Counted from the stretch's first letter, positions 25,801-34,621 are shown. The stretch: 64,000 nt of DNA from Sodaliphilus pleomorphus (GCF_009676955.1 NZ_CP045696.1:558001-622000), one strand, 5' to 3'. The notes: generated by a model not told the origin, from the sequence alone. Program-made: numbers and translations.

Positions 25801-26406
25801 GATGCGACAGCCCAGCTCCTCATCGACCTGGCTTATGGCATATAGAGCAGCCTTGGCATTGAGGGCATCGTAGCACGTCTCGAGCAGCAGCACGTCGACA
25901 CCGCCCTCGCGCAAGGCTCTCACCGTCTCGCGGTAGCAGGAGGCCATCTCGTCGAAGCTGGCTGCACGGCTCTCGGGCACATTCACATCGCTGGGCAGCG
26001 AGAGCGACTTGCTGGTAGGGCCCAAGCTCCCCGCCACCCACACAGTGCGCCCGGCAGCATCGGCCGCCTCGCGAGCAAGACACGCCCCGGCAAGGGCCAT
26101 GGCACTCACCTGCTCCTGGCAGCTGTACTCTTGTTGAGAAATGCGTGTGCAGTTAAACGTGTTGGTCGTGATCACGTCGCTCCCCGCCTCGATGTAGCTG
26201 CGGTGTATTGCCCGTATCACATCGGGGCGCGTGAGGTTGAGCACATCGTTGTCGCCCTTGAGGGCAACAGGCCACCCCGCAAAGGGGCCCGTAGCATAGT
26301 CGCTCTCACGCAGCGCCTTGCTCTGGATGAGTGTACCCATGGCTCCGTCGAGTATCAAGATGCGCTCGCGCAGCGCCTGTTCTATGTTTTTATCGTTGTA
26401 GTTCAT
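22888..26406 (-). CDS. metH: Cobalamin-dependent methionine synthase
   Basis: A 1172-aa, full-length MetH that moves the methyl group from methyl-THF through cobalamin to homocysteine. In order: homocysteine-binding barrel (about 1-330, zinc ligands in LNCSFG near residue 241 and GGCCGTTPEH near 303), folate-binding barrel (about 340-620), cap domain, B12 domain with DVHDIGKN near residue 757 (His is the lower cobalt ligand), and the AdoMet activation domain (about 880-1172) with RPAFGYATCPDH. ATG 26406 is chosen; the open frame begins at a TTG at 26421 inside the promoter. A diverged copy of its first 118 codons stands at 34263-34621. Confidence 0.97.
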   Translation of the reverse strand: MNYNDKNIEQALRERILILDGAMGTLIQSKALRESDYATGPFAGWPVALKGDNDVLNLTRPDVIRAIHRSYIEAGSDVITTNTFNCTRISQQEYSCQEQVSAMALAGACLAREAADAAGRTVWVAGSLGPTSKSLSLPSDVNVPESRAASFDEMASCYRETVRALREGGVDVLLLETCYDALNAKAALYAISQVDEELGCRIPVMLSVTVNDRSGRTLTGQTLAAFYCSVSHYPLLSFGLNCSFGVTELRPLVERLAATVPAFISLYPNAGLPNAMGDYDETPCYTARHIEDMAQAGLLNLAGGCCGTTPEHIAHIARALRGVKPHVPCREQEHLVVSGLETVTVDKAVTNLVNVGERTNVAGSRKFARLIAAGNLDEALRVARDQIENGASIIDINMDDAMLDSRQHMRRFVRCTASDPAVARAALMIDSSDWDTIVEGLKNAQGKCIVNSISLKEGEQAFLAKARELRRLGAAVVVMAFDERGQATCLERKVEICRRAYDLLTQQVHFPAHDIIFDVNVLSVGTGIEAHARYAVDFIEAVRWIKAHLPGALTSGGVSNLSFAFRGNTVVRQAMHSVFLYHAIQAGLDMAIINPGMIQVYDEIEPRLLKAVEDVILDRRSDATEALIALAQEIKTQGQEAASHESTAAAQWRSGSVDERLAHALVKGVSDYLAVDVAQALEQCGGNAVQVIEGPLMAGMERVGQYFGEGKMFLPQVVKSAKVMKQAVALLQPELEKRNSGNSLVGKPRIVLATVKGDVHDIGKNIVSIVLACNNFEVIDLGVMVDNTTILAAARRYEPVFVGVSGLITPSLKEMENLCRLFEREGMRVPIFVGGATTSAVHTAVKLAPLYSGGVIYGGDASSTSVFAKKYLAHPAQELAVLRQRQQQLRHVYAASHKMALMPYGQACASAPRLEAVQCYPRRREVPLQVSIEQVEPLIDWHMLLHYWGFKPGQESSDQARLALAAARQQLEQVKRDSSIALRTVVKYYDACRQGNDIVLDNGTRLPMLRAQSGKCESLADFFPEQGTAPIGLFCVTAVDQLSEGDPKDFEHLMQQGLAARLAEAAAQWLQEQLYKPGDVVIRPAFGYATCPDHSLKAIVVDALDARELLGLSLTESYMIVPATSVCGLLVAHPEAHYFAVGKIDRDQLADYARRRRLPVEEVEKLLINNVQ

Positions 26407-26418
26407 ACTTGCTGGTTG

Positions 26419-26450
26419 CAAAATTACAGCAATCCTAAATTACAAGCAAA
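26419..26450 (-). promoter_or_regulatory. metH-metF promoter
   Basis: On the minus strand TTTG (26450-26447), 20 nt, TAATTTTG (26426-26419), a textbook Bacteroidetes promoter. The -7 box ends about 12 bases before ATG 26406, so the leader is very short. The same arrangement is kept in the metH fragment at 34632-34663. Confidence 0.75.
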
Positions 26451-26595
26451 ATTATTTTACATTTAAAGTGAAATACAAAATCCTATTCCGATATATTGAA
26501 TTTTTCACGATTTAAAGCACACATATTTTTAATAATTAAAATATTTTTCTGTCACAGGCACCCAGTAAACGTTGCAAGGAAAAGCCAAAAAGCAA

Positions 26596-26645
26596 GCCCC
26601 GCAGCAACTTGCAAGACCATGTGGGGGTGCCGTCGCTGCGGGGCT
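26596..26645 (-). terminator. Terminator after osmC-like gene
   Basis: AGCCC-C-GCAGC (26596-26606) and GCTGCGGGCT (26636-26645) pair with one bulge; on the minus strand a T-rich stretch (TTGCTTTTTGG) follows. Confidence 0.6.
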
Positions 26646-26668
26646 GGATGCATGGAGGAGGGCAAGCC

Positions 26669-27073
26669 CTACTCATAGATGAACGTGAAAGCCTTCTCGG
26701 CCGTGAGCGTGTTGCCCACAAAGCAGGCCCTGTGGGCGAAGCTCTCGAGCTTGGCACGCAGTTTGGCATCATACGAGGCCTTGAGATGGAAAGTGATGGG
26801 GATGCGGGTGACCACAAACTTCTGCATGTCTTCCTCGCACTCTCCCACCTCGGCATAGCAGCCTGTGAAGTCTACACCAGCCTTGCCGGCCTGCAGGCCC
26901 ATGATGGTGAGGGCGCAGGCTGCCAGCGCGTTGCCCAGCAGCTCAACGGGGGTCTGGTGCACACCCAGGCCGCCCACTGCCTTGCCGGCATCGGTTGTAA
27001 CCATCACTTGCGAGGCATTGTGCACAGCCTCCACTCTACCATTGCCAACATAGGTTGCTCTTGTAATACTCAT
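26669..27073 (-). CDS. OsmC/Ohr-family peroxide-related protein
   Basis: A 134-aa cytosolic protein of the OsmC/Ohr fold. The two redox Cys expected for thiol-dependent peroxidases are present: Cys53 in LAACALTIMG and Cys117 in HRACFVGNTL, along with TPVELLGNALAAC typical of the YhfA-like OsmC branch. Ohr/OsmC enzymes reduce organic hydroperoxides; YhfA-like members are less well defined. Start ATG 27073. A -7 box TATATTTG (CAAATATA, 27121-27128) lies about 48 bases upstream, and a terminator follows, so it is a single-gene unit. Confidence 0.88.
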   Translation of the reverse strand: MSITRATYVGNGRVEAVHNASQVMVTTDAGKAVGGLGVHQTPVELLGNALAACALTIMGLQAGKAGVDFTGCYAEVGECEEDMQKFVVTRIPITFHLKASYDAKLRAKLESFAHRACFVGNTLTAEKAFTFIYE

Positions 27074-27120
27074 AATTTCTCAGTTGATATTTTTTGGTTG
27101 TTAATAGATAATGATTGAGA

Positions 27121-27128
27121 CAAATATA
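27121..27128 (-). promoter_or_regulatory. -7 box of osmC-like gene
   Basis: CAAATATA reads TATATTTG on the minus strand, an exact TAnnTTTG match. Confidence 0.5.
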
Positions 27129-27200
27129 GGTATTAATTTCCATAATTCTCACAACCTGGAGCTACATTTAACATGCGTTATATAAAAAACTCAAAATATC

Positions 27201-28391
27201 TTATTTTTCATCTTTTAGCTGTTTGAATAGCGCATGCCATAGCTCTACAATCTTGCTGTTTTCATATCGATGAGCACTGTCGATCGCCTGTGCCGCCAGC
27301 CTTCTTCTTTCGGGCACATGGCTCATGAGCCAAAGCAGCTTTTCGACATACTGTGCCGCATCACATTCTGGTATCACCAAGCCATTGTCGCCGTCGGTGA
27401 TGATGTCGCACAGCGATGCGTAGCTATTAAAAGCTATGGGCACAACACCCATTTGCTGAGCCTCGGTCACAGTGAGGCCCCAACCCTCGCTCTTGGAGGT
27501 CATCATGAAGATAGACGACTCCTCGTAGAACCTATTGGGCGCCTGCCTGCCGAGGAGATAAACGTCGGGCGTGCCCAACTTCTTTATCAACTGTTGATAA
27601 GCATGCATGTAAGGGCCGTGCCCCACTATGTTTAGCTTCCAGTCATCGGCTTCCTTGTGCTGCTTCACGGCATTCCATATCTTGATGGCCAAAGATATTC
27701 TTTTGGGAGGGTCGTCTAAGCGAGAAACGATCAAGGCAACATTCTTCTTGTTGTTGATTTTCTCCTTAGGCAAGAACGTGGGAAAAGACAAGCTGTTGGG
27801 GATGACATGGAACTTGCGCTCGTCATCGATGTGCCCAAACTGCATGAAAGGCCGCACGTGGTTTTTACTCAATAGCACAACTGCGTCGGCACAGGCATAG
27901 GCTTCATGATACTCAGCAGGCAACTTGTGCAGATACCGGGCTCTGAGTATGGGGTAAAGAAGCAAGTCGACGCCCCTTTTGCACCACCGCAAAGGGTCGG
28001 GAGACTTTTTCCACTGGCCCACATAGTCGTCAAAAGTCATGAAATGTGTTTCCCAGCCAGGCTGGAAATGGTGGGCGACGACCGTCATGCACTTTAAATC
28101 GCGGGTTATCGCCCGTAGCGGCTTCACCAATTCAAAAATTCCCTGAACCACAACAAAGTCGACGTCGTTGTCGACAATGATGTCGCGCAGCGCATTCAAC
28201 CGCCCCTTGCCCCCCACGCAGTATTCGGCGTCGAAGCACTCGGCCCTTGCGGTAGCGGCACCAACGATATAGGCTGAGAAGCAGTGCCAGCCATATAACT
28301 CACGAAGGCCTGTAGCTACCGAGATAGTTGCACGCTCAGTCCCACCTTGGGTAGGGCTCACCTTGAAGGAAGTGAGAAAAAGGACATTCAT
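27201..28391 (-). CDS. Family 4 glycosyltransferase (GT-B)
   Basis: A 396-aa cytosolic glycosyltransferase with two Rossmann domains. The N-terminus (MNVLFLTSFKVSPTQGGTERA) is the acceptor-side glycine-rich loop; the C-terminal domain has VALIVSRLDDPPKR and LNIVGHGP, and the EX7E nucleotide-sugar motif EGWGLTVTE. It transfers a sugar from a nucleotide donor to a growing surface glycan; donor unknown. It lies 10 bases after the flippase gene, so the two form one unit for polysaccharide or O-antigen assembly. Base composition is less G+C-rich than the housekeeping genes nearby, as is common in surface-glycan loci. Confidence 0.88.
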   Translation of the reverse strand: MNVLFLTSFKVSPTQGGTERATISVATGLRELYGWHCFSAYIVGAATARAECFDAEYCVGGKGRLNALRDIIVDNDVDFVVVQGIFELVKPLRAITRDLKCMTVVAHHFQPGWETHFMTFDDYVGQWKKSPDPLRWCKRGVDLLLYPILRARYLHKLPAEYHEAYACADAVVLLSKNHVRPFMQFGHIDDERKFHVIPNSLSFPTFLPKEKINNKKNVALIVSRLDDPPKRISLAIKIWNAVKQHKEADDWKLNIVGHGPYMHAYQQLIKKLGTPDVYLLGRQAPNRFYEESSIFMMTSKSEGWGLTVTEAQQMGVVPIAFNSYASLCDIITDGDNGLVIPECDAAQYVEKLLWLMSHVPERRRLAAQAIDSAHRYENSKIVELWHALFKQLKDEK

Positions 28392-28401
28392 GTGATGAAT
28401 C

Positions 28402-29961
28402 TTATTTCTTAAACGAGATATTGAATTTACTTGCTACACTCGCCAGTTGAGCATTGATGAAACTGCGTTCCTGCCCTGTGCAACCTATGTAATATATTGT
28501 CAAGCACGAGGATACTACAGCTGCAAGGCACACGACGAAAAAATTGACCACGGCATTGCCTAAATACATGTAGAGCACAGTGGGCAGCACTGGCGCAATT
28601 ATCGTTACCACGACAAGCGGCAACACCACTTTTTTCATGTAGACCAGCATCGACATGCCAATCATGGGCAAAACGATCATCAGTCTGACCAGTTGCGTGA
28701 CAATCTCTACAGCTATATGAACAATAAATACGCTCTCGGGAGCAAAATGAAAATATTTAAGTCCAATGTAGGCAATTGGGACAATCGAGAGGAGCATAGA
28801 AGTTTCAATGATTTGAAACCGTTTTATCGTTCCGGTTGCATGTACTGCTACAATGATGAAATTCTTGAGCGTAAAAAGGATGCCGATGACAAGCGTGAGC
28901 CGTAGGAAAATGACAGAATAGGGCGGCACCTCTCCTAACCATATTTTTAATACAAACGGCGCCTCGAGTGTCAATGGCAAAAGGATAAAAAAGAATATGT
29001 AATAGGAAAACTTTGAGCCATGAATGATGAGATGATGCATGCGCTCAAAGTTGCCTTGAGCATAGTTTTTAGTTATCTGTGGGTTGAGCGCCATTTCAAA
29101 GTTGGTACTGAACTGGCTGCATATACCCTGAATTTGCACCGCAATGCCTCTTGCTGCATTCACGGCGGGGTTGAAGAAGATGTTGAGCAGCACATTCAAT
29201 CCCTGGGTGTAGCCCACAACCGACAATTCCCCGGTGATTGTCCAACCTGCATAGGCCGATATTTCTCTAAACAATTCTTTGTTGTACTTTGCCTTAGTCC
29301 TTGTTTCCTCAAAGTGCTTTTGGCAATAAAAATAATAGAGGAGCCTGTCTAAAAGCTGCACCAGCAGTATCAGGACCGAATACAAAATAAGCTTGTCGGT
29401 GGGACTGATCTGTAGCAAGAAAGCAATCAACAGCTTCAACGTGGCATCGAGAAGGCTGATGTAGGCAAAAGCCGACATCTTTTCATGCGCTATGATCACA
29501 GCATTGTATGGAATGCTTATCATGTTGACAATGGCAGCCAGTATCGAGAGCTGGTAGACCCACATTGCAGCCGGCATCCTGCCATTGGGAATATTCAATT
29601 GCGTGAGAACAAACCACAACCCGACGGTTTCGCTCAACACAAAAATAATGGCTCCAGCGAAATAATGAATGAACAGGATGCTGCTGAACAGTTTCAGGAG
29701 CGCGTGCTTATCGCCCTTGCCCAAGGCGGTTGTAATGTATCGCGATGTAGCTCCGCCCAGAGAGCCCGTGACAAAGCCCAGAATGGTAATCACACCGCCC
29801 ACGACATTGTAGATGCCATAATCGGTGACGCCCAGGGTGTTTAGAACTATCCTTGAGGTATATAAACTGATAGCAAGCAACAACAGCATTCTCATGTAGA
29901 GAAGAACCGTATTCTTTGCTATGCGCTTATTTGCCAAGCTATTGTTCTCGGGCATACTCAT
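28402..29961 (-). CDS. Polysaccharide/oligosaccharide flippase (Wzx/MATE-like)
   Basis: A 519-aa inner-membrane protein with about 14 hydrophobic helices. The N-terminal part NKRIAKNTVLLYMRMLLLLAI, then SRIVLNTLGVTDYGIYNVVGG, is the usual start of MOP-superfamily lipopolysaccharide flippases in Bacteroidales. It would move lipid-linked sugar units to the periplasmic face. Only one glycosyltransferase gene accompanies it here, so this is a small or orphan glycan locus rather than a full capsule cluster. A -7 box TATCTTTG (CAAAGATA, 30111-30118) lies 150 bases upstream of ATG 29961; Met 3 could also be the start. Confidence 0.88.
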   Translation of the reverse strand: MSMPENNSLANKRIAKNTVLLYMRMLLLLAISLYTSRIVLNTLGVTDYGIYNVVGGVITILGFVTGSLGGATSRYITTALGKGDKHALLKLFSSILFIHYFAGAIIFVLSETVGLWFVLTQLNIPNGRMPAAMWVYQLSILAAIVNMISIPYNAVIIAHEKMSAFAYISLLDATLKLLIAFLLQISPTDKLILYSVLILLVQLLDRLLYYFYCQKHFEETRTKAKYNKELFREISAYAGWTITGELSVVGYTQGLNVLLNIFFNPAVNAARGIAVQIQGICSQFSTNFEMALNPQITKNYAQGNFERMHHLIIHGSKFSYYIFFFILLPLTLEAPFVLKIWLGEVPPYSVIFLRLTLVIGILFTLKNFIIVAVHATGTIKRFQIIETSMLLSIVPIAYIGLKYFHFAPESVFIVHIAVEIVTQLVRLMIVLPMIGMSMLVYMKKVVLPLVVVTIIAPVLPTVLYMYLGNAVVNFFVVCLAAVVSSCLTIYYIGCTGQERSFINAQLASVASKFNISFKK

Positions 29962-30110
29962 TCATTACTTATGTTGCACAAGTGGAAGTTCGCTCATGCG
30001 TATACATTGTGGATTTGCAATAAAAAAAGCTTCAAAGTTTATTAGTCTCATTGAAAAAAGAGTTACTTTAAAATCGCGAAACAATAAAGCCTAAACTTAG
30101 AAGCCATAAG

Positions 30111-30118
30111 CAAAGATA
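30111..30118 (-). promoter_or_regulatory. -7 box of flippase-glycosyltransferase operon
   Basis: CAAAGATA reads TATCTTTG on the minus strand. It implies a 5' leader of about 140 nt. Confidence 0.5.
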
Positions 30119-30201
30119 CAACAATTTTATCGTATCTGAGAGTTTTTTCTCTCAGAAAAATCAGAACCAAGGCACACGTCGGCACGAGGCCGCTCGCGAG
30201 G

Positions 30202-32985
30202 CTAACGCTTGATGTAGAGTTTGCCCTTGTAGATATACACCCCAGGGGCAAGGCCGTCGAGCGACTGGCCCATCAGCCGGCCGTCGAGGCTGTACACATC
30301 GCGAGAGCCGTTGCCACGAGGAGCCGCCTCGACACTCGTGACGGCAGTCGAGCCCAAGTCGATGAGCTGGACATCGGTCGATACCACGAGGCCGGCCGTG
30401 CAGTTGCAACGCTGGTCGACAGTCATGGGGCCATTGCCAGCACCACGCACGGTAGAGAACCGACCGCCCACGCTCATCTGGCACCCGAAGCCCGCAGGAT
30501 TGAGCAAGGTGAATGCTCCCCAGCTGTAGCCCCGCTGCAGGGTGAGATCGTGGCCAGGATTGGTGAACGAGTCAAACACCAGGTTGCGCTCGTTGTGGCC
30601 GGCCGGGGTGTAGTCGTCGAAGGCCTCCTTGCCCTTGTCGCCGATGAAATGCAAGGCGCCACTGGCGCCACGGGTGCACAACCAGCGGGCAGCCTGGGCA
30701 GAGTCGGTGGTGAAGTACTGCCCGTTGTCGTCGTCCTCGGCAAGATACCAGTACTTCTCGCGCCCATAGGGGTCGAGGTAGAAGCGCAACTGGTAGTAGC
30801 GCCCGTTTTCGGGCATCACCACATCGTTGTCGCCAATGTGCGTGAGGGTGGTGAGCACGCTGGCGAGCTCCTCGAGCTGTGCCATGGTGGCCGAGGCCTT
30901 CACCTCGTTGTCGCCGTACACCTTATCGTATAGTGCCAGCAGGCGTTGCGAGGCCTCGAGCTGAGTGCCGGGATAGCCCAGCCGGCCCAAGTTGCGGCGC
31001 AGCTCACTGGCCATGGGCTTGAGCTGTGCAGCCTTGCGGCGCAGCAACTCGTGCTGGGGCACCACATCGGGCAACTTGAAAACCTGCGTGTAGCTGTAGT
31101 CGACGTCGCCGCAACGGGCCGTGTAGCTGCGGCGCACGATGCTGCCCTCGGTCACATCGGGGGCCACGGTGGCCGCATGGGTCTCACTGGGGTTGCGTGT
31201 GCGATAGGCCACCAGCTCGACCGGTGCCGGCAGCGAGGCAACACTGGCAATCGTGTCGATTGCGGCAGGCAACGGCGCCCCCGAGACTGTGGCAAAGGCA
31301 TATCTCTGATCGGTGGGATTGAGCGTGAAGCCCGCCGGTATCGAGTGCGACGGGTTGCTCTCGTTGTAGCTGTAGGCCGCCTCGGGATATACAGCATAGG
31401 CCGCCTCGCCCATCACCTCGATCTTGAAACGGCCGCCATACTCCTGAATCGACCAGCCGTGAAACTTGCCGGTGCCTATTGTGACATAGGGCAAGGTCAC
31501 GGTGTGCTGACCGTCGTTGGGCACGCCGTCGGCCAAGATATACTTGTAGGTGCGTCCGAAATCGTCCGACATGAGGATGCGCACCTTGCTGTCGCGCCCG
31601 TACAGGGCTGTGCAGGGCTCCCAGTGCAAGGTGCAGTCGCGGCCCATCGATCGCACATAGCTCTGGGCCACACAGTCGACCTGGGTGATTCTGAACGGCT
31701 CGCCCTTCACGATTCTCACCTTCACCGTCTTGCTGTCGTAGCGCGAGTGGTTGCGCACAGCCGCCATGAAGGTGTAGACGCCAGGCATCGAGCTGTCGGA
31801 ATAGGGCTCGAGCAAGTTTTTGTCGGCTTTCACATTCACCGGGTCGATATATCGGGGCTCAAAGGCCACGCAGCTGTCGCGCGTCTCCTTGAAGGCCGGC
31901 TTGAGCGGGTTAGCATTGTCCACATTGTCGAGCGACACATCGTAGGGGTGCACACTGTAGTAGTAGCCGCTCGCGTCGCCTGCTGCTCTGGTCACAGGCA
32001 CCGCAATCTGGAAGTTGCTTCCGGCGGTCACAGCATACTCGGCCCTGAGCTGCTCACGGTCGATTACGGGAGTCTCGCCCTGCTCGTCGCTGGCACAGGG
32101 GCGGTTTACAGTAGAGTCGTGCTGCACCTCCACCAGTTGCGTACGCGCCTCGTCGGTGTAGTAGTTGATGTTGGCCAGCACCGACCGCATCTGTGCAATG
32201 CTCGACAGGGCAAAGAAGTCGCGCGGCGAGCCGTAGCTCATCACACTCGTGCCCTGGCCCGGTTCGGTACAGTTGGAATCATCCTTCTGGTGCGTGTGTG
32301 AGGCTCCGAAGCAATGCCCTATCTCGTGGGCAATGGTCGTGAACGAGTTGACTGCCACGGCAGCTCCCTTGTTGTAGCCCACGGCACTGCCCAGCCAGGC
32401 AGTGCCGGCACGGCCGCCGCCCGGGTTGCCTATCACAATGCCCAGGTCGTAGCCGTCGGGCACATTGAGCAGGCTGTCGATATACTTGCGGCTCAGTATC
32501 AAGTCGATGGCACGCGAGGCCTGGTTGCCGATCTCGGCATAGTCGAAGAGGATGAGACGGTCGTCGCGCACCACCTTGAAGGCTATGCCCACAGGCTCGC
32601 GATAGAGCTCGTTGAGCGCTTGCTCGAGACGATCCCACCAGTCGTGTATCTTGGCTCGCACCTCATCTTTGTGGGCACGGGCGTTGCCGCCATACTCGGG
32701 AAACCACACATCGATATACTCGGGTGCCACAAGCGTGGCGAGTCTGAAGGTGTAGACGCGGCCTGTGTTGCGCACGACACTGCCCTTGTCGCCGTCGTCA
32801 AAGTGCGAAGGCACGCGGCGCTGCCCCCGGCTGGCTATTGCCTGATAGCACGGGTCAACTTGCAGCAGGCACCCACGAGGAGCTTGCGCGGTCACCTCGG
32901 GCTGGGCCCACGACGCCGCGCCCAGCAGCATACATGCAGCCAGAGCCGCCAGCAGTCTCAAATTTTCAGGAAAATAATTTCTCAT
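30202..32985 (-). CDS. Secreted reprolysin-like metzincin protease with T9SS-like tail
   Basis: A 927-aa exported metalloprotease. A signal peptide (about 1-27) is followed by a propeptide-like part and a catalytic domain with the metzincin zinc motif HEIGHCFGASH (residues 220-230) and the Met-turn Met249 in SVMSYG, which fits the M12B/reprolysin_4 group. Beta-sandwich segments follow (about 330-600), then a helical region and a Ricin/lectin-like stretch. The end (about 880-927: DVYSLDGRLMGQSLDGLAPGV then YIYKGKLYIKR) is a type IX sorting-type tail. It would be released or displayed to degrade host or dietary protein. The -7 box TATCTTTG (33063-33070, minus) lies about 80 bases upstream. Confidence 0.87.
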   Translation of the reverse strand: MRNYFPENLRLLAALAACMLLGAASWAQPEVTAQAPRGCLLQVDPCYQAIASRGQRRVPSHFDDGDKGSVVRNTGRVYTFRLATLVAPEYIDVWFPEYGGNARAHKDEVRAKIHDWWDRLEQALNELYREPVGIAFKVVRDDRLILFDYAEIGNQASRAIDLILSRKYIDSLLNVPDGYDLGIVIGNPGGGRAGTAWLGSAVGYNKGAAVAVNSFTTIAHEIGHCFGASHTHQKDDSNCTEPGQGTSVMSYGSPRDFFALSSIAQMRSVLANINYYTDEARTQLVEVQHDSTVNRPCASDEQGETPVIDREQLRAEYAVTAGSNFQIAVPVTRAAGDASGYYYSVHPYDVSLDNVDNANPLKPAFKETRDSCVAFEPRYIDPVNVKADKNLLEPYSDSSMPGVYTFMAAVRNHSRYDSKTVKVRIVKGEPFRITQVDCVAQSYVRSMGRDCTLHWEPCTALYGRDSKVRILMSDDFGRTYKYILADGVPNDGQHTVTLPYVTIGTGKFHGWSIQEYGGRFKIEVMGEAAYAVYPEAAYSYNESNPSHSIPAGFTLNPTDQRYAFATVSGAPLPAAIDTIASVASLPAPVELVAYRTRNPSETHAATVAPDVTEGSIVRRSYTARCGDVDYSYTQVFKLPDVVPQHELLRRKAAQLKPMASELRRNLGRLGYPGTQLEASQRLLALYDKVYGDNEVKASATMAQLEELASVLTTLTHIGDNDVVMPENGRYYQLRFYLDPYGREKYWYLAEDDDNGQYFTTDSAQAARWLCTRGASGALHFIGDKGKEAFDDYTPAGHNERNLVFDSFTNPGHDLTLQRGYSWGAFTLLNPAGFGCQMSVGGRFSTVRGAGNGPMTVDQRCNCTAGLVVSTDVQLIDLGSTAVTSVEAAPRGNGSRDVYSLDGRLMGQSLDGLAPGVYIYKGKLYIKR

Positions 32986-33062
32986 ATTCTAATATTTTAA
33001 TATTATCGATATTGCGCACCGCGCTACGTTGCAACACATGCGTTAAACGCGGCACGAGTGTG

Positions 33063-33070
33063 CAAAGATA
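33063..33070 (-). promoter_or_regulatory. -7 box of metzincin gene
   Basis: CAAAGATA reads TATCTTTG on the minus strand, about 80 bases before ATG 32985. Confidence 0.5.
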
Positions 33071-33252
33071 GTGCTCCCCCACCTCGCTACCAAGCCATGG
33101 CTGTTAATTTTGGACACACACGCCCCCCAAAAAACAGTTGACGAGAAGAATTTAATTTTAGTTAACACTGCAATGCCTATTTTTGGCACTTGTGCCCATT
33201 TACTTTGCAACTGTAAAACAGAAACAACAACACTTTAACACATCATACGACT

Positions 33253-33447
33253 ATGAACACAAGTACACTCCTATGGGCCACGCTGAGCATCGTGCTCATT
33301 TCCAGCTGGTACACTCCAGCCATCGCGCTACTGGGCTTCACCATTCCATTCATCACATTCAACTGCCTCAGCTCGCTGCACCGCTGGCAAGAGCGCTGGA
33401 GCGGGAGCAAGCGCATCGCCCTCTCGCTTGAGGCAAGGCCCAAGTGA
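33253..33447 (+). CDS. Small membrane peptide, paralogue A (upstream of patatin)
   Basis: A 64-aa peptide with two hydrophobic segments: LLWATLSIVLISSWYTP and AIALLGFTIPFITF. About 29 of its first 39 residues equal the peptide at 39419-39625. In both places the peptide stands about 138 bases before a patatin-like phospholipase gene, so the pair was duplicated as a block. Conservation of the hydrophobic half and divergence of the tail argue that it is a real gene. Possible roles: membrane anchor, small regulator or partner of the phospholipase. No family recognised. Confidence 0.6.
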   Translation: MNTSTLLWATLSIVLISSWYTPAIALLGFTIPFITFNCLSSLHRWQERWSGSKRIALSLEARPK

Positions 33448-33547
33448 GCCCCCCGCCTCTGCACACGCATCGATCCATGCACAACACACACAGCGAGTGA
33501 GCACACTGTGGCACCCTGCCCAATTTGGCCATGACGAGAAAAAAACA

Positions 33548-33555
33548 TAAATTTG
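33548..33555 (+). promoter_or_regulatory. -7 box of the truncated patatin gene
   Basis: TAAATTTG matches TAnnTTTG, 31 bases before ATG 33587. The intact paralogue has TAATTTTG in the matching place (39711-39718), so the remnant keeps its promoter. Confidence 0.55.
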
Positions 33556-33586
33556 CACATCTCATCATTCCAAAAGCGCTCAAATC

Positions 33587-34265
33587 ATGCAAAAACTGGT
33601 GCTCACTCTATTTTTACTGTTATCACTGTCAACCACATTGTCGGCTGCGGCCCGCACCACGGGCATTGCAGCCGACACTGTTTTGCCCGCCACGGCCACA
33701 GCGGTCCCTCCAGGCCACAGGCCCAAAGTGGCCCTCGTGCTGGGCGGCGGCGGTGCCAAGGGCATGGCCCACGTGGGTGTGCTCAAGGTCATTGAGCGCG
33801 CTGGCATACCCATCGACATGATATGCGGCACCAGCATTGGCTCGCTCGTGGGCGGGCTCTACGCCATGGGCTACAGCGCCACCGAGCTCGACTCGCTCGT
33901 GCGCCACCAGGACTGGAACTTCCTGCTGAGCGACAACCTCGACCGCAAGCAGATGAACCTGGAATCGAGAACACGGGGCGACCAGTACGTCTACACGCTG
34001 CCTCTCTCACAGCTGGGCAAGGGCGCTTTCACGCAGCAGGCCCTGGTCAAGGGGCAGAACCTGGCCAACCTGTTCGCGCACTTGGCCGTGGGCTTCCACG
34101 ATTCCATCGACTTCAACACCATGCCCATACCCTACTGCGCTGTGGCTACCGACATGGTCAAGTTCCAGGAAGTGGACTTGCACAGCGGCTATGTGGCCCA
34201 AGCCATGCGGGCATCTATGTCGATTCCCGGCATGTTCACCCCCGTGAGGCTCGACTCGATGGTGC
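33587..34265 (+). pseudogene. Truncated patatin-like phospholipase (first ~226 codons)
   Basis: The sequence is about 85-90% identical to the start of the intact gene at 39763: signal peptide, [12 protein letters not shown] oxyanion loop, nucleophile GTSIG. Identity stops at GATGGTGC (34258-34265), right before the codons for LVDGG, so the catalytic Asp and the whole C-terminal barrel are missing. From there the frame stays open to 34567 but reads the antisense of a metH fragment, giving a 326-aa chimeric frame. The product could fold as a partial patatin domain at best. Promoter box still present at 33548-33555. Confidence 0.85.
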
Positions 34266-34621
34266 CCGGCACCGTCGGCCGCCTCGCGAGCAATACGCGC
34301 CCCGGCAAGGGCCATCGCGCCCACCTGCTCCTGGCAGCCGTACTCTTGTTGCGAAATGCGTGTGCAGTTAAATGTGTTGGTGGTGATCACGTCGCTCCCC
34401 GCCTCTATATAGCTGCGGTGTATTGCCCCTATCACATCGGGGCGGGTGATGTTGAGCACATCGTTGTTGCCCTTCAAGGCAACTGGCCAGCCTGCGAAGG
34501 GCCCTGCGGCGAAATCGCTTTCGGTAAGGCCTTTCGACTGAATCATCGTGCCCATGGCTCCGTCTAAAATGAGGATACGGCTCTTGAGTGCTTCACATAT
34601 GTTTTTATCGTTGTATTCCAT
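34263..34621 (-). pseudogene. metH 5' fragment (codons 1-118) joined to patatin remnant
   Basis: On the minus strand ATG 34621 opens a frame starting [20 protein letters not shown], about 85% identical to the first 118 residues of MetH at 22888-26406 ([36 protein letters not shown]). Similarity ends at the junction near 34263-34266, after AREAADGAG. The frame continues to 34007 in the antisense of the patatin fragment (204 aa in all). Similarity also covers about 60 bases upstream, including the promoter. The divergence from metH shows that it came from a second, older metH copy or from a related strain, not from a recent duplication. Confidence 0.85.

Noticed and set aside
22888..26406. A B12 or SAM riboswitch upstream of metH
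   Set aside because: The promoter's -7 box lies about 12 bases before the ATG, leaving no room for a leader RNA.
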